Of a stretch of DNA of 64,000 bases, positions 51,666 to 61,645 are shown piece after piece (the first letter of the stretch is position 1; each line of letters starts with the position of its first letter). The notes under the pieces are model-generated. The model was not told the origin of the DNA and searched no databases. It was given only the letters and a program-made list of their open reading frames with translations. The stretch is from contig NZ_JANAVP010000017.1 in NCBI RefSeq assembly GCF_024213665.1, positions 62,001 to 126,000 on the forward strand. Direction: 5' to 3'. The position numbers and the translations under genes were made by a program. This DNA is from Streptomyces sp. A3M-1-3. GTDB lineage: Bacteria > Actinomycetota > Actinomycetes > Streptomycetales > Streptomycetaceae.

Positions 51666-54600
51666 TCAACGTCCGTTGCGCGGTGGCAGCTTGGGGCGGC
51701 GGAGGTCCGGCACGTCCCGGTAGTCCGGCGGTGTCGAGGCCGGGTTCCGGGCCAGCAGGTCCAGGGCCACCTCGACCGCGTCGTCCAGCTGGGCGTGGCG
51801 GCCCTCCGCCCAGTCGAGCGGAGTGCGCTCGATCTCGAGGTCCGGCTCCACGCCGTGGTTCTCGATCGACCACCCGTACTGGTCGAACCAGGCCGCGTTC
51901 ATCGGGACGGTGATGACCGTGCCGTCGCCGAGCTGGTGCCGTCCTGTCATGCCTACTACACCGCCCCAGGTGCGCAGACCCACCACCGGGCCGAGGCCCA
52001 GCAGCCGGAACGCCGCCGTGATCATGTCGCCGTCGGAGGACGTCGCCTCGTCGGCCAGGGCGACCACCGGGCCCCGGGGCGAGTTCGAGGCATAACTGAC
52101 GGGCTGCGCATTGCGGGTGAGGTCCCAGCCGAGGATCGTGCGGGTCAGTTTCTCGACCACCAGCTCGCTGATGTGGCCGCCCGCGTTTCCGCGTACGTCC
52201 ACGATCAGCGCCGGCCGCGAGACCTCCATCCGCAGGTCCCGGTTGAACTGGGCCCAGCCCGAGCCGCCCATGTCGGGGATGTGCAGGTAGCCGCACTTGC
52301 CGCCGCTCGCTTCGCGTACGACCTCACGGCGCTTGGTCACCCAGTCCTGGTAGCGGAGCGGGCGCTCGTCGATCAGCGGCACGATCGCGACCCGGCGCGC
52401 CCGCCCCTCGCCCTCCGCCGGCTGAAAGGTCAGCTCGACGGTCGTGCCGCCGGCCATCGACAGCAGCGGATAGGGGCCCGCCACCGGGTCGACCGGGCGG
52501 CCGTCCACGTGCGTGAGGACCGCGCCGTCGCGGATACCCGTACCGGCCAGCGGGGAACGGGCCTTGGAGTCGGACGATTCGCCCGGCAGGATCCGCTTGA
52601 CCACCCAGGCGCCGTCGCGGCACACGAGGTTGGCGCCGAGGAGGCCCATCGCGCGCTGGTAGTGCGCGGGGCCCTCGTTGCGGCGGGCGGGCGAGACATA
52701 CGCGTGCGAGGTGCCCAGTTCGCCCAGTACCTCGCGCAGGAGGTCGGCGAACTCGTCGGGCGAGGCGACCCGTTCGACGAGCGGGCGGTACTGGTCGAGC
52801 ACGCTGTCCCAGTCGATGCCGCACATCTGCGGCTCCCAGAAGTACGCGCGGATGATGCGGCCCGCCTCGTCGTACGCCTGCCGCCACTCGGCACCCGGGT
52901 CGACCTCGTGCAGGATCCGGCGGAGGTCCAGGTAGACCGTGGAGTCGCTGTCACCGGTCTCGGTCGCCGGTACGGCCCGCAGGTCGCCGTCGTCCACCAC
53001 CACGACCCGGGTTCCGTCGCCGCTGACCGCGAACGAGTCGAGGTGGCCCACCAGTTCGGTCTTGCGGGCCTTGGTGATGTCGAAGTGTTCGAGCGTGGGA
53101 CGGCCGGAGATGTCGGCCGGGTTGACGAACGTCTCGCCGAGCGCGCCCGAGATCGGCCAGCGCAGCCAGACCAGTCCGCCGCCGCTGACCGCGTGGAGCG
53201 CCGAATACTTGGACGCGGTGACGGGGAAGGGCGTCACCCGGTCCGCGAGCCCCTCGACCTCGACCAGCACCGTGCCTTCACCGCCGGTCTCCCCGTCCGC
53301 CGGGTCGAGGCCGCCCGCGGCCGGGCGGCCCTCCGGCGACAGCGCGAAGGGCGAGGGCGTCGCGGACGACAGCGGTACGAGATAGGGGCGGCAGCCCAGC
53401 GGGAACGAGAGGTCGCCGGTGTGCACGTCGTACACCGGGTCGAAGCCGCGCCACGACAGGAAGGAGAGATAGCGGCCGTCGCTGGTGAAGACCGGATTCT
53501 CGTCCTCGAAGCGGCCGTTGGTGACGTCGACGATGGTGCGGTCCTTGATCCGGGCCACCTTGATCTGCCGCAGTGAGCGGCCGATGCCGGGGTGCGACCA
53601 GGTCAGCCAGGCGCCGTCGGGGGAGAAGGACAGGTCGCGGACCGGCCCGTTGACGGACCGGATCAGCTCGGTGACCCCGCCGGTGGATTCCTCGGTGGCG
53701 TCGATCAGCAGGAGCCGTCCGTCGTTCGAGGCGATCGCGAGCCGCTCGCCCTCGGGGTCGGAGAGCAGTTCCTGTACGCGGCCGAGTTCCCCGGACGCGA
53801 GCCGGCGGGGCTCACGCTCCCCGGTGGCCCGCGGCAGGTAGGCGATCTCGACCGCGTCCTCGCCGTCCGCGTCGGTGACGTACGCGACCTGGCCGCCGCT
53901 GCCGAGCATCTCCGGCAGCCGGACCCGTACGCCCGGGGTGTCGGCGATGGTGCGGGCCGGGCCGTCGCGGTGGGTGAGCCAGTACAGGCTGCCGCGGACG
54001 GTCACCGCGCTCGCGCGGCCCGTGGAGTCGACGGAGAGCGAGTCGACATGGCTGGAGGCGGGAATCTGGTAGCTGCGCCGGCCGGCCCGCGGGCCGCCGA
54101 GCCGTACGTCGAGCTTGCGCGGCGCCGCGTCGGCGCCCAGGTCCTCGACCATCCACACGTCGCCGGCGCACTGGTAGACGATCCGGCGCCCGTCGCTGGA
54201 GGCGTGCCGGGCGTAGAACTCGTCGTGGTCCGTGTGGCGCCGCAGGTCGGTGCCGTCGGGCAGGCAGGAGTAGAGGTTGCCGATGCCTTCGTGGTCGGAC
54301 AGGAACGCGATACGGCCGGACACGAACATCGGGCAGTCCAGGTGGCCCCCGATGCCGTCCAGCAGACGCTTGCCGTGCAGCCACATCCGGCCGGTCGCTC
54401 CGCCCTGGTAGCGCTTCCACGCGGCGGGCTCGTGCGGGGGCTTTCCCGTGAGCAGCAGGGTGAGGTGCTCGCCCTCGATGTCGGCGACCTGGATGTCGGA
54501 GACCGGGCCCCAGGGCAGCTGCCCGCCGGGGGAGCCGTCGGTGGCCACTTTGTATGCCCAGGAGAAGTAGGCGAAGGGCTGGCCGTGCGAGGAGACGGCC

Positions 54601-54923
54601 AGGATGTGGCCGTCGGGATCCCAGCCGCAGACCCGGGTGTCGGTGGAACCCCAGTAGGTGAGTCGGCGGGACGGGCCGCCTTCGACGGGCGCGAGGTGGA
54701 TCTCGGGGTCGAGGCTGCGCCAGGTCGTGTACGCGATGTGGCGGCCGTCGGGGGAGAAGCGGGGATGGCCGACTCTGGTGCGGTCGACGGTGACCCGCCA
54801 GGCGCGGCCGGGTGGGTGGCCGGACGGGACGAGCGGGGCCACCCACAGGTCGTCCTCGGCGGCGAAGCACAGCAAGTCGTCGTGGAGATGCGGACAGCGG
54901 AGATACGCGATGTCGTCACTCAC
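51666..54923 (-). CDS. Tricorn protease-like S41 peptidase
   Basis: A 1,085-aa protein of full tricorn length. An N-terminal six-bladed and a seven-bladed beta-propeller (about 1-660, FSPDGRxIAY and SPDGAWLTW repeats) lead to a C1 region, a PDZ domain (about 770-860) and the catalytic C2 region. The conserved active-site residues are present: GTSHAY (Ser-His), SSDGD (nucleophile Ser-Asp) and ENHGVEPD (Glu). It degrades oligopeptides downstream of larger proteases. The GTG start at 54923 is chosen because relatives begin SDDIAYLR. It has no aminopeptidase partner next to it. Confidence 0.93.
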   Translation of the reverse strand: MSDDIAYLRCPHLHDDLLCFAAEDDLWVAPLVPSGHPPGRAWRVTVDRTRVGHPRFSPDGRHIAYTTWRSLDPEIHLAPVEGGPSRRLTYWGSTDTRVCGWDPDGHILAVSSHGQPFAYFSWAYKVATDGSPGGQLPWGPVSDIQVADIEGEHLTLLLTGKPPHEPAAWKRYQGGATGRMWLHGKRLLDGIGGHLDCPMFVSGRIAFLSDHEGIGNLYSCLPDGTDLRRHTDHDEFYARHASSDGRRIVYQCAGDVWMVEDLGADAAPRKLDVRLGGPRAGRRSYQIPASSHVDSLSVDSTGRASAVTVRGSLYWLTHRDGPARTIADTPGVRVRLPEMLGSGGQVAYVTDADGEDAVEIAYLPRATGEREPRRLASGELGRVQELLSDPEGERLAIASNDGRLLLIDATEESTGGVTELIRSVNGPVRDLSFSPDGAWLTWSHPGIGRSLRQIKVARIKDRTIVDVTNGRFEDENPVFTSDGRYLSFLSWRGFDPVYDVHTGDLSFPLGCRPYLVPLSSATPSPFALSPEGRPAAGGLDPADGETGGEGTVLVEVEGLADRVTPFPVTASKYSALHAVSGGGLVWLRWPISGALGETFVNPADISGRPTLEHFDITKARKTELVGHLDSFAVSGDGTRVVVVDDGDLRAVPATETGDSDSTVYLDLRRILHEVDPGAEWRQAYDEAGRIIRAYFWEPQMCGIDWDSVLDQYRPLVERVASPDEFADLLREVLGELGTSHAYVSPARRNEGPAHYQRAMGLLGANLVCRDGAWVVKRILPGESSDSKARSPLAGTGIRDGAVLTHVDGRPVDPVAGPYPLLSMAGGTTVELTFQPAEGEGRARRVAIVPLIDERPLRYQDWVTKRREVVREASGGKCGYLHIPDMGGSGWAQFNRDLRMEVSRPALIVDVRGNAGGHISELVVEKLTRTILGWDLTRNAQPVSYASNSPRGPVVALADEATSSDGDMITAAFRLLGLGPVVGLRTWGGVVGMTGRHQLGDGTVITVPMNAAWFDQYGWSIENHGVEPDLEIERTPLDWAEGRHAQLDDAVEVALDLLARNPASTPPDYRDVPDLRRPKLPPRNGR

Positions 54924-55005
54924 CCCCCAATGCTTTCCGCGCGAGGGGGCCGCGGCAACTCGTACGCACGGAGTAATCGTCCGGTGCCGTGATGCAGGCC
55001 ACTGG

Positions 55006-55064
55006 CGAAACGGTTTCGTTTCGCTCGCGGCGCCCGGTAGATTAAGCGTACGAAACCGTTTCGT
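55006..55064. promoter_or_regulatory. Paired TetR operators CGAAAC-N-GTTTCG
   Basis: Two perfect dyads, CGAAACGGTTTCG at 55006-55018 and ACGAAACCGTTTCGT at 55050-55064, have centres 45 bp apart between the divergent tricorn and TetR genes. They are the likely autoregulatory sites of the TetR protein encoded just downstream. Confidence 0.75.
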
Positions 55065-55128
55065 TCGGATAGCGCGGATGGTGCGGATAGCTCGGATAGC
55101 TCGGGATAGTGCGGACAGGAGGTCGGGA

Positions 55129-55719
55129 ATGGCCAAGTGCGTGGTGTCACGTCGCAGCCGGATCACGCCGGAGCGCGAGGCGGAACTGTACGAAGCCGTA
55201 CTCGGCCTGCTGCGCGACGTCGGCTACGACGCCCTGACCATGGACGCCGTCGCCGGCCGCACCCGTTCCAGCAAGGCCACCCTCTACCGCCAATGGGGGA
55301 GCAAGCCGCAGCTGGTCGCGCGGGCGCTGCGGCACGGTAAGCCGGTGGACGTCTCGGAGATCGACACCGGCAGCCTGCGCGGCGACTTCCACGAAATCGT
55401 GGCGCGCTCGGACGACGCCCGGATGGAGCGGGACAGCGCGCTGCTGCGCGGTCTCGCCCGGGCCGTCCACGAGAACCCCGACCTGCTTCAGGCGCTGCGT
55501 GAGCTGCTCATCGAGCCCGAGATGACCGGGCTCGACGTCGTGGTGCAGCGTGCGATCGACCGGGGCGAGGTCGCCGCGGACAACCCCGCACTCAAGTACA
55601 TGTCGCACATGCTCGTCGGAGCCTTCATTGCTCATCCGCTGATCCAGGACCGGTCCCCCGACCAGGCCTTCCTCGGCGACTACATCGACTCCGTGGTCCT
55701 CCCCGCCCTCGGCGTCTGA
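55129..55719 (+). CDS. TetR-family transcriptional regulator
   Basis: A 196-aa repressor. N-terminal HTH (about 12-60: ELYEAVLGLLRDVGYDALTMDAVAGRTRSSKATLYRQWGSK) and a C-terminal ligand-binding helical domain (TetR_C-like). AGGAGG lies 6 nt before ATG 55129. The upstream leader contains two matching palindromes and repeated CGGATAG units (55065-55110). It is directly followed by an MMPL exporter gene, the likely target. Confidence 0.93.
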   Translation: MAKCVVSRRSRITPEREAELYEAVLGLLRDVGYDALTMDAVAGRTRSSKATLYRQWGSKPQLVARALRHGKPVDVSEIDTGSLRGDFHEIVARSDDARMERDSALLRGLARAVHENPDLLQALRELLIEPEMTGLDVVVQRAIDRGEVAADNPALKYMSHMLVGAFIAHPLIQDRSPDQAFLGDYIDSVVLPALGV

Positions 55720-55823
55720 CCTCTCCCCGCACCACAAAGTCCCACCTGACGCGCACCGCTCACGTCGTCGGGCTGGTCATCCCTGCCCTCTCGTCCCAAC
55801 GACCTGACCGGGAGTACGCCCTC

Positions 55824-58061
55824 GTGGCCACATTCCTCTACAAACTCGGGCGGTTCGCCTTCCGGCGCCGCCGCTTCGTCGCCCTCGTGTGGGTGGCTCT
55901 GCTGGCGCTCGCCGGAGTCGGCGCGGCCTCCGCCTCGACTGCCACCTCCGGCTCCTTCTCGATACCCGGTACGGAGGCCCAGAAGGCCTTCGACCTGCTG
56001 GAACAGCGCTTCCCCGGCGCCAGCGCCGACGGCGCGACCGCCCGTGTCGTCTTCAAGGCCCCGGACGGCCAGAAGATGACCGACCCGGCCCACAAGGCCG
56101 AGGTCGAGAAGGTCGTCGCCGACCTCAAGGCCGGCTCCGACCAGGTGGTCTCGGTCGTCGATCCGTACGCCGGCAAGGCGGTCAGCCGGGACGGTTCGAC
56201 CGCGTACACCCAGGTCTCGTACAAGGTCAGCGGCATGGAGCTGACCGAGGAGACCCGGGAGGCGCTGGGGGACGCGGGCAAGAAGGCGCAGGACGCCGGC
56301 CTCACGGTCGAGATCGGCGGTGACGCGCTCCAGGCCGCGCCCGAGACCGGCGCCGGCGAGATCATCGGTGTCGTCGTGGCCGCGATCGTGCTCGTGATCA
56401 CCTTCGGTTCGCTGGTGGCCGCCGGGCTGCCGCTGCTGACCGCGATCATCGGCGTCGGCATCGGCGTCTCCACGATCGCGGCACTGGCGAACGTCCTGGA
56501 CCTGGGCTCCACCACGGCGACGCTCGCGACGATGATCGGCCTCGCGGTCGGCATCGACTACGCGCTCTTCATCGTCTCCCGCTACCGGGCCGAGCTGGCC
56601 GAGGGCCGCGAGCGCGAGGAAGCGGCCGGGCGGGCCGTTGGAACGGCCGGTTCCGCCGTTGTCTTCGCCGGACTCACCGTCGTCATCGCCCTGGTGGGCC
56701 TGGCCGTCGTCAACATTCCGATGCTGACCAAGATGGGCGTCGCGGCGGCCGGCACGGTCGTGATCGCCGTGCTGATCGCGCTCACCCTCATCCCGGCGCT
56801 GCTCGGCTTCGCGGGCAAGAGGGTGCACGGACGCAGGGCCCGTAAGCAGCCGCTGCGGAAGACCGACGCCAAGCCCAACATGGGCACCCGCTGGGCGCGC
56901 TTCGTCCTGCGCCGGCCGGTCGCGGTGCTGCTCACCGGTGTGGTCGGGCTCGGCATCATCGCCGTACCCGCGGCCTCGCTGGAGATGGGTCTGCCGGATG
57001 ACGGCTCCCAGTCGGTCTCCACCACCCAGCGCAAGGCGTACGACCTGCTGTCCGACGGGTTCGGCCCCGGCTTCAACGGGCCGCTGCTGACGGTTGTCGA
57101 TGCCACCGGCAGCGACGACGCCAAGGGCGCGGTCGACCAGGTGGTCACGACGGTCAAGGACCTCGACCAGGTCGCGGCCGTCACCCCGGCCACCTTCAAC
57201 AGGGCCGGCGACACCGCTACGATCACGATCATCCCCAAGGACCGGCCGAGTTCGGCCGGCACCGAGGATCTGGTGCACGCGATCCGCGACTCGGGCGCCG
57301 GACTCGAGAACGACACGGGCGCCGAGGTGCTGGTCACCGGCGCCACCGCGATGAACATCGACTTCTCGCAGAAGATGAACGACGCGCTGCTGCCCTACCT
57401 CGCGCTCGTCGTCGGTCTCGCCTTCCTGCTGCTGATGGTGGTCTTCCGGTCGGTCCTGGTCCCGCTGAAGGCGGCCCTCGGCTTCCTGCTCTCGGTCGTC
57501 GCCGCCCTCGGCGCGGTCGTCGCGGTCTTCCAGTGGGGCTGGCTCGGCTCGCTGTTCGGGATCGAACAGACCGGCCCGATCATGAGCATGATGCCGATCT
57601 TCATGGTGGGTGTCGTGTTCGGCCTGGCCATGGACTACGAGGTCTTCCTGGTCACGCGGATGCGGGAGGCGTACGTCCACGGCGAGCGGCCGGGGCAGGC
57701 GATCGTCACCGGCTTCCAGCACGGGGCCCGGGTCGTCACCGCCGCGGCCGTCATCATGATCGCGGTCTTCTCCGGCTTCATCGGATCCAGCGAGCAGATG
57801 ATCAAGATGATCGGCTTCGGTCTCGCGATCGCCGTGTTCTTCGACGCCTTCGTCGTCCGGATGGCCGTCGTGCCGGCGGTCCTCGCGCTGCTGGGCAGGA
57901 AGGCGTGGTGGCTGCCGCGCTGGCTGGACCTCGTGCTGCCGAACGTGGATGTGGAGGGCGAGCAGCTGCGCAAGCAGCTGACCGACGCTCCTGAAGGCGA
58001 CGCTTCTGACGGCGACGCTCCTGAGGACCCGGACGAGGAGCGCGAGCTGGTGCGCGTCTGA
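55824..58061 (+). CDS. MMPL/RND-family transporter
   Basis: A 745-aa inner-membrane exporter with about 12 TM segments in two halves, each with a large extracytoplasmic loop. The proton-relay Asp-Tyr pairs are present: VGIDYALFIVSRYR and FGLAMDYEVFLVTRMR. Actinobacterial MMPL proteins export lipids, siderophores or drugs; the substrate is unknown. The TetR gene upstream suggests inducible efflux. GTG 55824. The last residues and the stop codon lie in a 12-bp tandem repeat. Confidence 0.92.
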   Translation: MATFLYKLGRFAFRRRRFVALVWVALLALAGVGAASASTATSGSFSIPGTEAQKAFDLLEQRFPGASADGATARVVFKAPDGQKMTDPAHKAEVEKVVADLKAGSDQVVSVVDPYAGKAVSRDGSTAYTQVSYKVSGMELTEETREALGDAGKKAQDAGLTVEIGGDALQAAPETGAGEIIGVVVAAIVLVITFGSLVAAGLPLLTAIIGVGIGVSTIAALANVLDLGSTTATLATMIGLAVGIDYALFIVSRYRAELAEGREREEAAGRAVGTAGSAVVFAGLTVVIALVGLAVVNIPMLTKMGVAAAGTVVIAVLIALTLIPALLGFAGKRVHGRRARKQPLRKTDAKPNMGTRWARFVLRRPVAVLLTGVVGLGIIAVPAASLEMGLPDDGSQSVSTTQRKAYDLLSDGFGPGFNGPLLTVVDATGSDDAKGAVDQVVTTVKDLDQVAAVTPATFNRAGDTATITIIPKDRPSSAGTEDLVHAIRDSGAGLENDTGAEVLVTGATAMNIDFSQKMNDALLPYLALVVGLAFLLLMVVFRSVLVPLKAALGFLLSVVAALGAVVAVFQWGWLGSLFGIEQTGPIMSMMPIFMVGVVFGLAMDYEVFLVTRMREAYVHGERPGQAIVTGFQHGARVVTAAAVIMIAVFSGFIGSSEQMIKMIGFGLAIAVFFDAFVVRMAVVPAVLALLGRKAWWLPRWLDLVLPNVDVEGEQLRKQLTDAPEGDASDGDAPEDPDEERELVRV

Positions 58062-58097
58062 GTGCGCGTCTGAGTGCGCGCCTCAGCGCGCGCCTGA
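58050..58097. repeat. 12-bp tandem repeat spanning the MMPL stop codon
   Basis: Four units: GTGCGCGTCTGA twice, GTGCGCGCCTCA, GCGCGCGCCTGA. The stop codon is the end of the first unit. Confidence 0.9.
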
Positions 58098-58101
58098 GCC
58101 T

Positions 58102-58120
58102 GCCGCCGCTTTCCGGCGGC
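58102..58120. terminator. Hairpin between MMPL and SsgA-like genes
   Basis: Perfect 7-bp stem GCCGCCG / CGGCGGC, loop CTTTC, between convergent genes. Confidence 0.75.
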
Positions 58121-58139
58121 GAGGTTCAGTGGCCCGGTC

Positions 58140-58523
58140 TCACCCCCGCAGGGAGGTGCTGCCGGGCCGCTGCGCGTCCGCCACCGCGTACGTGTGGCGC
58201 AGGAAGCGGCGGAGCGCCGAGCTGTCGAACTGCACCACCGCCACGCCCTCGGGCGAGTGGAACTCGACCACCACCTGGACCCGGCCGCACGGCCAGACCC
58301 GTACGTCCCCGGTGCCGGCCGGGGAGCGCAGACCCGTTTCCAGGAGGCGGCGGGTCAGTCTCCACTCGTTCTCGGTGCCGTCGGGGGAGAGCCCGGCCGG
58401 GAAGACGATGCGTACGCTCTCGGGTTCGTCCGGATCGAAGCGCAGGGCGACGGCGACCGCTCGGTAGTAGGGGGCGTCGGTGATGATCCGGGCGCGGGCA
58501 GGGTCTTCGACGGCGGTGGGCAT
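58140..58523 (-). CDS. SsgA-like protein (SALP), sporulation/cell division family
   Basis: A 127-aa protein of the actinomycete-specific SsgA-like family. It shows the family's GLRSPAGTGDVRVWP motif and the VVVEFHSPEGVAVVQF strand pair near the expected positions, with a short N-terminal strand (VAVALRFDPDEPESVRI). SALPs control septum placement, peptidoglycan events and spore maturation. Which subfamily member it is cannot be settled here. ATG 58523 has AGGAG 7 nt upstream. Confidence 0.88.
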   Translation of the reverse strand: MPTAVEDPARARIITDAPYYRAVAVALRFDPDEPESVRIVFPAGLSPDGTENEWRLTRRLLETGLRSPAGTGDVRVWPCGRVQVVVEFHSPEGVAVVQFDSSALRRFLRHTYAVADAQRPGSTSLRG

Positions 58524-58611
58524 CGGCCGGCTCCTCACATTCGCGACCTATGTCCCCTAATGTCCCATATTTTCGGGAAAGTGGCTGTTCTTATTTGTGG
58601 TGAGGTCGCTC

Positions 58612-58628
58612 TTGCAATGAGTTCGCAA
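58612..58628. promoter_or_regulatory. Nur-like metal-regulator box, TTGCAA-n5-TCGCAA
   Basis: A near-perfect direct hexamer pair with 5-nt spacing, 60-80 bp upstream of the Ni/Co transporter ATG and next to TATCAT (58637-58642), which could be a -10. Streptomyces Nur (Fur-type nickel regulator) sites have TTGCAA-n5-TTGCAA form, so nickel control is plausible. Confidence 0.5.
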
Positions 58629-58689
58629 TTGGGCACTATCATCAAACGGTTAAGCAGCTCATCAGGACCGCAGGAAGCGGAGCCCATCC

Positions 58690-59760
58690 ATGCATGTACC
58701 CGACGGATTCATCAACGCACCCGTCTCGGTGGCCGCCGGAGTCGTCGCGGCCGGTGCCGTCGCCGTCAGCCTGCGCGGCGCCCGCCGCGAGTTGGACGAC
58801 AGGACCGCGCCGCTCGCCGGGCTCGTCGCCGCCTTCATCTTCGCCGTGCAGATGCTGAACTTCCCGGTCGCGGCCGGTACAAGTGGCCATCTGCTGGGCG
58901 GGGCGCTCGCCGCGATACTCGTCGGCCCGTACACCGGGGTGCTGTGTGTGTCCGTGGTCCTGCTGATGCAGGGCATCCTCTTCGCCGACGGCGGGCTCAC
59001 CGCTCTCGGCGTCAACATCACGGTCATGGGCGTGGTGACGGTCGTCGTCTCGTACGCCCTGTTCCGCGGCTTGGTCACGATCCTGCCGCGCGGGCGCCAC
59101 TCCGTGACCGCCGCCGCCTTCGTCGCCGCGCTGGTCTCCGTGCCGGCCTCGGCGGCCGCGTTCACTCTGCTCTACGCCGTCGGCGGCACGACCGACGTGC
59201 CGCTCGGCAAGGTGCTGACCGCGATGGTCGGCGTCCACGTCCTGATCGGCATCGGCGAGGCCCTGATCACCGCGGCGACGGTCGGCGCGGTCATCGCCGT
59301 ACGCCCCGACCTCGTGTACGGCGCCCGGGGACTGGCCGCGCCGCTCAAGCTCCGCGTCGGCGGCGAACTGGTGGACGTGCCCGCCGCGGCCCCCGCTGCC
59401 GTCCCGACTGCTGTCCCGGCAGCCGCCCGCTCCACCCGCAGGGTGTGGGGCGCGGGCCTGGTCACCGCCCTGGCCCTCGCGGGATTCGTCAGCTTCTACG
59501 CCTCCGCCAACCCCGACGGCCTGGAGAAGGTCGCCGCGGACACCGGCTTCGACAAGAAGGTCGAAGAGCACGCCGCGGCCGACTCGCCGCTCGCCGACTA
59601 CGGCGTCAAGGACGTCGACAACGCCCGGCTCTCAGGCGGCCTCGCCGGCGTCATCGGCGTCGGGGTGACCGTCGTCGCGGGCAGCGGGGTCTTCTGGGCA
59701 GTCCGCCGCCGCCGTACCGAGGAGCCGGTCCGGGCAGGGGCCGCGCGGGAAACGGCCTGA
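58690..59760 (+). CDS. cbiM: ECF Ni/Co transporter substrate component, CbiM-CbiN fusion
   Basis: A 356-aa membrane protein. It begins MHVPDGFI, the CbiM/NikM N-terminus whose N-terminal amine and His2 bind the metal, with about six TM segments to residue 225. An Ala/Pro linker and a CbiN/NikN-like part follow (about 255-340: one TM, DGLEKVAADTGF, SPLADYGV, then a second TM). It is the specificity unit of a nickel or cobalt importer and is followed by Q and O genes 1 nt and 0 nt away. Confidence 0.93.
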   Translation: MHVPDGFINAPVSVAAGVVAAGAVAVSLRGARRELDDRTAPLAGLVAAFIFAVQMLNFPVAAGTSGHLLGGALAAILVGPYTGVLCVSVVLLMQGILFADGGLTALGVNITVMGVVTVVVSYALFRGLVTILPRGRHSVTAAAFVAALVSVPASAAAFTLLYAVGGTTDVPLGKVLTAMVGVHVLIGIGEALITAATVGAVIAVRPDLVYGARGLAAPLKLRVGGELVDVPAAAPAAVPTAVPAAARSTRRVWGAGLVTALALAGFVSFYASANPDGLEKVAADTGFDKKVEEHAAADSPLADYGVKDVDNARLSGGLAGVIGVGVTVVAGSGVFWAVRRRRTEEPVRAGAARETA

Positions 59761-59761
59761 C

Positions 59762-60510
59762 ATGGGCGCGGGCCACGCACACAAGCTCTACCGGCACGGC
59801 CACTCGCCGGTCCACGAGCTGCCTCCGCACTGCAAGCTCGCCGCGGTCTTCTGCTTCGTACTGGTCGTCGTGTCCACCCCGCGCGAGGCGGTGTGGGCCT
59901 TCGGCCTGTACGCGGTGCTGCTGGCGGGGGTCGCGGCGGTGGCCCGTATCCCGGCCGGCTTCCTGCTGAAGCGGCTGCTGATCGAGATCCCGTTCGTCGC
60001 CTTCGCCGTACTGATGCCGTTCGTGGCGGAGGGCGAGCGCGTGGACGTACTCGGCATGTCGCTGAGCGTCTCCGGCCTCTGGGGTGCGTGGAACATCCTC
60101 GCCAAGGGCACGCTCGGCGTCGCCGCGTCGGTGCTCCTCGCCTCGACGACCGAACTGCGCGCGCTACTGCTCGGCCTGCAACGGCTGAAGCTCCCGCCGC
60201 TGCTCGTCCAGATCGCCTCCTTCATGATCCGCTACGGCGACGTGATCAGCGACGAGATGCGCCGCATGTCGATCGCGCGCCGCTCACGCGGCTTCGAGGC
60301 ACGCGGCGTACGGCAGTGGGGTGTCCTCGCCAAGACGGCGGGGGCGCTCTTCATCCGCTCGTACGAACGCGGTGAACGGGTGCACCTGGCGATGATCAGC
60401 CGGGGGTACGCGGGCACGATGCCGGTGATCGATGAGGTGACGGCCTCGCGGACGCAATGGGCGCACGCGGCCGCGCTCCCGGCGGCGGCGCTCCCCGCCT
60501 GCCTGATGGG

Positions 60511-60523
<13 letters not shown>
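59762..60523 (+). CDS. cbiQ: ECF transporter T component, CbiQ/NikQ
   Basis: A 253-aa transmembrane coupling protein with about five TM segments and the two coupling-helix motifs typical of EcfT (ARRSRGFEARG and ISRGYAGTMP). It links the metal-binding M/N component to the ATPase. ATG 59762 is 1 nt after the cbiM stop. Confidence 0.93.
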
Positions 60524-61296
<773 letters not shown>

Positions 61297-61333
61297 ACGA
61301 GGACGTGAGGCGAGGGCGAGGGCGTCGCTGCTG

Positions 61334-61531
61334 TTGTTGACCGGCTCCACCGTCAGCGCGAAGGTGGGCATCGGCCCGAACGACTCGAAGGGCTACGGCC
61401 TCGCCGTCGCCCTCAGCGTCTCGCTGCCGCTCCTCGACCAGGAACTGGCGGCGGGCTTCGTGAGCGCGGCGCACCAGGTCTGTCCGTACTCCAACGCGAC
61501 GCGCGACAACATCGACGTCTCGATCGTGCTG
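61334..61531 (+). pseudogene. ohr: Organic hydroperoxide resistance protein (Ohr), 3' fragment
   Basis: In frame: LTGSTVSAKVGIGPND, VALSVSLPLLDQE and AAHQVCPYSNATRDNIDV, the C-terminal half of Ohr/OsmC peroxidases including the second redox Cys. The N-terminal half with the first Cys is absent, and the frame has lost its stop and runs into the next gene. A dead remnant left directly behind cbiO. Confidence 0.85.
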
Positions 61532-61645
61532 AGCTGCCCCTGCCTGCCCCTGCCCCTGGTCGCCGAGCGGTCGGCTGCCCGTTGCACCATGGAGGGACGA
61601 CGCGCCACCCGGGTGCTTCAGAACGACGTGGGAGTGAGTGCGCGC

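Noticed and set aside
51306..53576. 756-aa forward frame over the tricorn gene
   Set aside because: Antisense composition; tricorn active-site motifs are on the reverse strand.
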